This document shows positions 59,411-64,000 of a stretch of 64,000 nt of DNA, in pieces; position 1 is the first letter of the stretch; each line of letters begins with the position of its first letter. The position numbers and the translations under genes were made by a program. This DNA comes from Thermincola carboxydiphila. Its GTDB lineage: Bacteria; Bacillota; Thermincolia; Thermincolales; UBA2595. The stretch is taken from assembly GCA_016841045.1 (NCBI GenBank), contig JAENZX010000001.1, forward strand, positions 267,541-331,540. Reading direction: 5' to 3'. The notes beneath the pieces were generated by a model. That model was given only the letters and a program-made list of their open reading frames with translations. It ran no database searches and had not been told where the DNA came from.

Positions 59411-61291
59411 ATGAAACACGGGTATATGGGTAAATTTTTACGGGTAAATCTAACAGATAAAACTTTTGTTGAAGAGACTATATCGGAGAAATTGGCTAAG
59501 GAGTTTATTGGCGGTGCAGGTTTTGGACTTAAATACCTGTTTGATGAAGTTCCCGCCAAAAGTAACCCCTTGGGGCCACATAATAAACTGATTTTTTCGG
59601 TTGGCCCTTTAAGCGGTACTTCAGCCCCTTGCGCCAGTCGAATGGCTGTCACAGCAAAATCTCCCTTAACCGGAGCGGTAGGAATGTCCCTAACAGGGGG
59701 GTATTTCCCCGTGGAACTAAAATTCGCCGGTTATGATGCCTTAATTATTGAGGGAAAATCTGATGAACCGGTTTATATTTGGATAAATAATGGGAAAGTC
59801 AGTTTTCGCTCCGCAGAGAAAGTATGGGGAACTACCAGTATTGATTGTCAACAACTGATTAAAGATGAGCTTAACGACCAGAACATCAGGATTGCCTGCA
59901 TCGGTCCTGCAGGGGAGAACCAGTCGAAATTAGCCTGTATAATTAATGAACGCAGGGCTGCCGGTCGTAAAGGCCTGGGTGCGGTAATGGGTGCTAAAAA
60001 CTTAAAAGCCATTGCCATAAGAGGAAGCCAACCTGTACCTGTATCCTCCGAGAGCCAGTTTAATCAGGCAAAAACCAGCATGCAGAATGCCATGAAAGAA
60101 AGCCCGGTGCTCTACTCTACATTTGCCCATACAGGTACACCCCTGGTAGTTGAAGTTACTTCAGGGTTGGGCATTTTCCCTGCTAAGAACTGGAGTGAAA
60201 CCGGTGTTACAACCCCAGTAGAGTCGTTAGGAGTAGAAGCAAATACGGCTAAGAAGGTCGGTAAAGAACACTGCTATAAGTGCCCTGTCGCCTGCAGTCA
60301 ACTTAAGTTGGTGCGTGAGGGGGCTTATGCCGGGGCCATGTCAGTTCCTGAATTCGAAGCTATGTATTGTTTCGGTGGTCAAACCGGGGTAAATAATCTG
60401 GACAGCATTATTGCAGCTGACCGTCTCTGTGATGAGTTGGGTTTAGATACCATGTCAACTGGTGTAACCATTGGGTTTGCCATGGAACTGTACGAGAAGG
60501 GGATTCTTACTAATGAAGATACTAATGGTACAAAGTTGAACTTTGGTAATCATGAGGCAATGGTTAGGCTTATTTCCGAAATGGCTTATCGCCGGGGAAT
60601 CGGTGCCGTTCTTGCTGATGGAGTGAAGGATGCCGCAGCTAAAATAGGCAAAGGGGCAGAGAAGTATGCCCTGCATGTAAAAGGTCTAGAACTACCCGGC
60701 TATGATGTCCGAGGGGCAAAAGCCCATGGCTTGAATTACGCTACTGCATATACAGGAGCAGACCACAACCGGGGATATGCTTTTCAGGAAATTTTCGGAA
60801 TCCCTGTGCCGGAAACTATAGACCGTTTCACACCTGATGGCAAAGGCAAATTAACTAAATGGAACCAGGATATCCGCACTGCCACCTGTGACTGCCCTAC
60901 AATGTGCGCCTTCTTGCTGGATATGGCTTTCCCCGCTACTGCTGCCCAAAATGCGGCAGATATGCTTAATGCCGTAACAGGATTGAATTTTACCGCAGCA
61001 GATATTGAGAAAGTAGGAGAACGGGTGAATAATCTGGCCCGGGCTTTTAACGTACGGGAGGGTTTTACCCGGGATGATGATAGCCTTCCAGAAAGAATCC
61101 TCACAGAACCGTTAAAGGAAGGTGGCTCTAAAGGCCACTACATTTCCAAAGCTGAGTTAAATCAAATGCTGGATGAATATTATACCGAACGGGGCTGGAC
61201 CGCTCAGGGAGTTCCCACCAGACAAAAGCTGCTGGAGCTGAGTCTGGAAAACGCTGTCGCTGAACTTGAAAAGGCAGGCGCCTTAAGTTGA
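59411..61291 (+). CDS. aor: Tungsten-type aldehyde:ferredoxin oxidoreductase
   Basis: 626 residues from ATG 59411 with GGAGGTGATC upstream. AOR N-domain (FLRVNLTDKTFVEETISEKL, FIGGAGFGLKYLF), pterin-contact region RRAAGRKGLGAVMG, 4Fe-4S cysteines HCYKCPVAC (about 294-302) with the last ligand near 503 (TCDCPTMC), and the KGLELPGYDVRGA motif. Oxidises aldehydes to acids with ferredoxin, or runs in reverse. It is next to an alcohol dehydrogenase, so the pair can interconvert alcohol, aldehyde and acid. No cofactor genes are nearby. Confidence 0.94.
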   Translation: MKHGYMGKFLRVNLTDKTFVEETISEKLAKEFIGGAGFGLKYLFDEVPAKSNPLGPHNKLIFSVGPLSGTSAPCASRMAVTAKSPLTGAVGMSLTGGYFPVELKFAGYDALIIEGKSDEPVYIWINNGKVSFRSAEKVWGTTSIDCQQLIKDELNDQNIRIACIGPAGENQSKLACIINERRAAGRKGLGAVMGAKNLKAIAIRGSQPVPVSSESQFNQAKTSMQNAMKESPVLYSTFAHTGTPLVVEVTSGLGIFPAKNWSETGVTTPVESLGVEANTAKKVGKEHCYKCPVACSQLKLVREGAYAGAMSVPEFEAMYCFGGQTGVNNLDSIIAADRLCDELGLDTMSTGVTIGFAMELYEKGILTNEDTNGTKLNFGNHEAMVRLISEMAYRRGIGAVLADGVKDAAAKIGKGAEKYALHVKGLELPGYDVRGAKAHGLNYATAYTGADHNRGYAFQEIFGIPVPETIDRFTPDGKGKLTKWNQDIRTATCDCPTMCAFLLDMAFPATAAQNAADMLNAVTGLNFTAADIEKVGERVNNLARAFNVREGFTRDDDSLPERILTEPLKEGGSKGHYISKAELNQMLDEYYTERGWTAQGVPTRQKLLELSLENAVAELEKAGALS

Positions 61292-61358
61292 TTTCAATAG
61301 TTCTCATGAATCTATAAAATGCTTCAATAAATAAATAAATAATAAGGGGGAGGTTCTT

Positions 61359-62447
61359 ATGAAGATAAAAGCAGCAGTTACCCATGGTTTAGGTGAAGAT
61401 TTTAAACTGGAAGAAGTCAAATTAAAAGAACCAAGGGAAGATGAAGTTCTCGTCAAGATAGCAGCTTGCGGTGTATGCCATACAGATGCTGTCGCCAGGG
61501 ATTTGGGCATAACACCTTTTCCTGTGGTACTTGGCCACGAAGGTTCAGGTATTGTTGAAAAAGTCGGATCAGCTGTAAAAACAGTCAAACCTGGTGATCA
61601 CGTTGTTCTTACATTTGCATCGTGTGGACAATGCGAGAATTGTTTAACAGGTCACTCTTCAGTATGTTTGGAGTTTAATCCACTGAATTTTGGAGGAAGG
61701 ATGGGTGACGGCACTAATCGTATCTACCAGGATAATAATGCTGTTTCCACTTTTTTTGGGCAGTCATCTTTTGCAACATTTGCGGTGGCAAACGAAAGAA
61801 ATGTTGTAGTAGTGGATAAAGATGTGGATTTGGCTCTTTTAGGACCATTAGGTTGTGGAATTCAAACAGGAAGCGGAACTGTCATAAACAGGCTGCAGCC
61901 AGCCTTTGGCTCCTCCATTGCCGTGTACGGAAGCGGTGCGGTAGGGTTAAGCGCTATAATGGCAGCCAAAATTGCCGGCTGCAAAAATGTCATTGCTGTA
62001 GATATACATGATAGTCGTCTGGAGCTGGCTAAAGAATTAGGCGCCACTCATACATTAAATGGCAGTAAAGTTGATGTAGTAAAAGAGATTAAAGACATTA
62101 CCAACGGCGGTACCCATTTTGCCGTTGAAACAACCGGCGTTCCTGCTGTTGTCAAGCAATCCATTCATGCGTTACGCCCGCTTGGACAGTGTGCCATTGT
62201 CGGAATAACACCGGAAATTAACTTTGATGTACATAACGATATCATGGCTGAAGGAAAAACTGTCATGGGTGTTATTGAAGGAGATACTGTCCCAAAAGTA
62301 TTCATTCCTCAGTTGGTTGAATATTATAAAAAGGGGCAATTCCCATTGGATAAATTAGTTAAGTTCTACAATTTTGAAGAAATTAACGAGGCATTCGAAG
62401 ATTCTAAGAATGGCATAACAGTTAAACCGATTCTTAAAATATCATAA
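61359..62447 (+). CDS. Zinc-dependent aryl/benzyl-alcohol-type dehydrogenase
   Basis: 362 residues, GGGGGAGG upstream. Medium-chain dehydrogenase: catalytic zinc Cys in CGVCHTDAVARD, HEGSG (GHE motif), the structural zinc loop CGQCENCLTGHSSVC and the NAD-binding VYGSGAVGLSAI. The FNPLNFGGRMGDG and LGPLGCGIQTGSG blocks resemble benzyl/aryl alcohol dehydrogenases (XylB type). It likely converts an aromatic alcohol and its aldehyde, feeding or taking from AOR. 67 bp after aor; followed by a terminator. Confidence 0.9.
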   Translation: MKIKAAVTHGLGEDFKLEEVKLKEPREDEVLVKIAACGVCHTDAVARDLGITPFPVVLGHEGSGIVEKVGSAVKTVKPGDHVVLTFASCGQCENCLTGHSSVCLEFNPLNFGGRMGDGTNRIYQDNNAVSTFFGQSSFATFAVANERNVVVVDKDVDLALLGPLGCGIQTGSGTVINRLQPAFGSSIAVYGSGAVGLSAIMAAKIAGCKNVIAVDIHDSRLELAKELGATHTLNGSKVDVVKEIKDITNGGTHFAVETTGVPAVVKQSIHALRPLGQCAIVGITPEINFDVHNDIMAEGKTVMGVIEGDTVPKVFIPQLVEYYKKGQFPLDKLVKFYNFEEINEAFEDSKNGITVKPILKIS

Positions 62448-62465
62448 TCGTTGAAAACCGTAGAC

Positions 62466-62496
62466 AAACGCCGCTTGGCATAAGCGGCGTTTTGCT
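62466..62496 (+). terminator. Intrinsic terminator of the MFS-aor-dehydrogenase operon
   Basis: AAACGCCGCTT (62466-62476) and AAGCGGCGTTT (62482-62492) form an 11-bp perfect stem around GGCAT, with TTTTGC at the end. Confidence 0.88.
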
Positions 62497-62529
62497 TTGC
62501 ATATATTAGGCTGCTGGCACTGCACGTAA

Positions 62530-64000
62530 TCATAATATCTCTAAATCAGCCCATTTAGAGGCTTCTAATGACTTCTCCGTTAAATATCTTATAAACATTT
62601 CTAACAACTCAGGATCAAATTGAAGCCCTGACCACCGTTTCAACTCTTTTATCGCGAGAGTACTACTCATCGCTTCTCTATAAGGCCGGTCACTAGTCAT
62701 AGCGTCATACGCATCAACAATTGATAAAATACGACATTCCAACGGTATCTCTTTACCCCTAATACCAAGAGGATATCCACTACCATTCCACCATTCATGA
62801 TGCTTTAATATCCAATCAGCTATTCGAGCTAAATCCGGCGAAGTACGTGCAATTCGGTATCCTATTTCACAGTGCCTGCGCATTTCATCCATTTCATGCT
62901 TTGTTAAAGGTTGTTTTTTAAATAAAACGCGGTCTGATATACCTACCTTTCCAATGTCATGAAATTTGGCGAATAACCTTAAATCTGAAATTTCATATTC
63001 TCTAAAACCCACTAAACGTGCCAATTCTGCTACGTAATCTTGTAGTCGTTCGGCGTGCCCCCCCGTTATGAAGTCCCTGGCTTCGATAGCTTTTGAGAGA
63101 GTATTTAATACCTGCCCTTGTCTACTATGGCTGTTAAGGAGCTTTTCCCGATACATATTATCATCCGCCTCTTTGAACACCTCGTTTAAAGATTTGGATT
63201 CTTCCGTCTTAAAAGAAAAACCTAACGAGATATTTAAATCAAGGTTTGGCTTACTCCGATTTCTGCTTAGCAAATTGTTTTTAATTTTAGTGCTTACATC
63301 CCGAAGCATTACTGGGTTTGAATTTGGTATCAAAATAGCAAACTCGTCCCCACCAATTCTGGCTAAAATATGATCAGTACCTATAGATTTTTTAAGTATT
63401 TTTGAAGCAGCCACCAATAAAGCATCTCCGGCCATGTGACCTTCAGTATTATTAATCAGTTTCAGTCCGTCAAGATCACATAAAATAATTCCAACTCCGG
63501 TTCTTTTCTGCCGCTCTAACTTATTAAATTCTTCTTCAAAATAAGTTCGATTGTAAAGCCCTGTAAGAGCATCATGGTAGCTTAAATGTATTAACTTCTT
63601 GTCCGCATTTTTTTGAACAGTAATATCAGTAAATGATATTATGCTTTTCTTCATTCCGGGCAGCATAGCAACATGTACCAAAACATATTTTCTATTACCG
63701 AATTTATCAACAAGCTGCGCTTCGTAATTATTGGGTACAATCTTTTCAACACTTCTTCGCAGGTAATGATATTTAAGCATGGTTTCTAAAGTGTCTTCGC
63801 AAAAAAACTGAGTCCATTTTATCTTTCCTTCTAATTGTTCCCTGTCATCAAACCCAATCAATTTTACAAATTCGTCATTTGCAAGTACAATCAAAGTATT
63901 TTCATCAGTGATAATAGTTGCAGTTCCTGTATTAGCAAAAATTGCTTTGTAGCTTGCTTCCGATTCCCTCAATCTTTTCTCAAACAAGTGGCGGCTGAGA
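62530..64000 (-). CDS. PAS-GGDEF-HD-GYP signalling protein (partial at right edge)
   Basis: At least 485 residues; the frame stays open to the window edge with residues LSRHLFEKRLRESEASYKAIF, a typical linker before a PAS domain, so more lies beyond. PAS (about 10-125), GGDEF domain with intact RIGGDEFAIL (about 135-285), then HD-GYP with FHDIGKVGISD and HHEWWNGSGYPLGI. Both diguanylate cyclase and c-di-GMP phosphodiesterase sites look intact, so net activity cannot be predicted. A TTG at 63987 is possible but not convincing as a start. Confidence 0.9.
   Translation of the reverse strand, partial: LSRHLFEKRLRESEASYKAIFANTGTATIITDENTLIVLANDEFVKLIGFDDREQLEGKIKWTQFFCEDTLETMLKYHYLRRSVEKIVPNNYEAQLVDKFGNRKYVLVHVAMLPGMKKSIISFTDITVQKNADKKLIHLSYHDALTGLYNRTYFEEEFNKLERQKRTGVGIILCDLDGLKLINNTEGHMAGDALLVAASKILKKSIGTDHILARIGGDEFAILIPNSNPVMLRDVSTKIKNNLLSRNRSKPNLDLNISLGFSFKTEESKSLNEVFKEADDNMYREKLLNSHSRQGQVLNTLSKAIEARDFITGGHAERLQDYVAELARLVGFREYEISDLRLFAKFHDIGKVGISDRVLFKKQPLTKHEMDEMRRHCEIGYRIARTSPDLARIADWILKHHEWWNGSGYPLGIRGKEIPLECRILSIVDAYDAMTSDRPYREAMSSTLAIKELKRWSGLQFDPELLEMFIRYLTEKSLEASKWADLEIL

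Overview
The window looks like chromosome from an anaerobic, endospore-forming, low-to-mid GC Firmicute of class Clostridia, plausibly a Peptococcaceae or Desulfotomaculum-like lineage. Supporting this are a gerA-gerB-gerC germination operon, two YheC/YheD-type ATP-grasp genes, lysine 2,3-aminomutase, a tungsten-type aldehyde:ferredoxin oxidoreductase, an APS-reductase-type sulfate operon, Gram-positive Shine-Dalgarno sites (AGGAGG), frequent TTG/GTG starts, and c-di-AMP and c-di-GMP riboswitches. Genus-level placement is a guess. There are no rRNA or tRNA genes, no CRISPR array, no complete IS and no phage.

Layout. 1-5.5 kb: the end of a CBS/CorC-type protein, htpX, an amino-acid permease, then a ydaO-type c-di-AMP riboswitch in front of ablA-ablB (N-epsilon-acetyl-beta-lysine osmolyte synthesis). 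5.5-10 kb: a hypothetical gene and two ABC-F ATPases with a 51-residue ORF between them. 10.0-10.5 kb: a GC-richer, MITE-like long inverted repeat. 10.7-14 kb: a membrane polyferredoxin with its TetR regulator, and a DEAD-box helicase. 14-21.3 kb: an LRAT-domain protein, a DUF421 protein, recQ with a LexA box, two DUF3231 paralogues and topB. 21.5-28.1 kb: trkA-trkH potassium uptake, a second DEAD-box helicase, a third ABC-F protein and an IDEAL-domain-like protein. 28.2-31.3 kb: a DivIVA-like coiled-coil protein under a c-di-GMP-I riboswitch with a visible terminator/alternative-pairing switch, a siroheme-type reductase and a membrane HD-GYP phosphodiesterase.

31.6-41 kb: a two-gene operon with an alpha-oxoamine synthase behind an operator-like inverted repeat, then a minus-strand sulfate operon: unknown protein, SLC13-type permease, cysC, aprA-like, aprB-like, cysD, cysN. 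41-46.7 kb: polar amino-acid ABC transporter genes (two lipoproteins, one ATPase, one permease) interleaved with two YheC/D ATP-grasp genes. 46.8-49.4 kb: an autoregulated-looking TetR gene with two membrane proteins. 49.4-52.8 kb: a germination operon whose GerA lacks its usual first N-terminal subdomain. 53-55.5 kb: an ECF sigma/anti-sigma pair and a small ferredoxin with a CsoR/CstR-type operator inside its promoter. 55.6-62.5 kb: a XylR-N/PucR hybrid regulator divergent from MFS transporter, aor and a benzyl-alcohol-type dehydrogenase. 62.5-64 kb: a PAS-GGDEF-HD-GYP protein running off the window.

Themes. Osmotic and potassium control: abl under c-di-AMP, and trkAH whose RCK-C domains belong to a class that can bind c-di-AMP. 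c-di-GMP: one riboswitch and two HD-GYP proteins. DNA repair: SOS-linked recQ near topB. Sulfur assimilation: uptake, activation and an Apr-type reductase, with a stand-alone sulfite-reductase-like protein 5 kb away. The most unusual items are the c-di-GMP-controlled DivIVA-like gene, the ATP-grasp/ABC-transporter module, the truncated GerA, and the XylR-PucR regulator with its aldehyde/alcohol genes.
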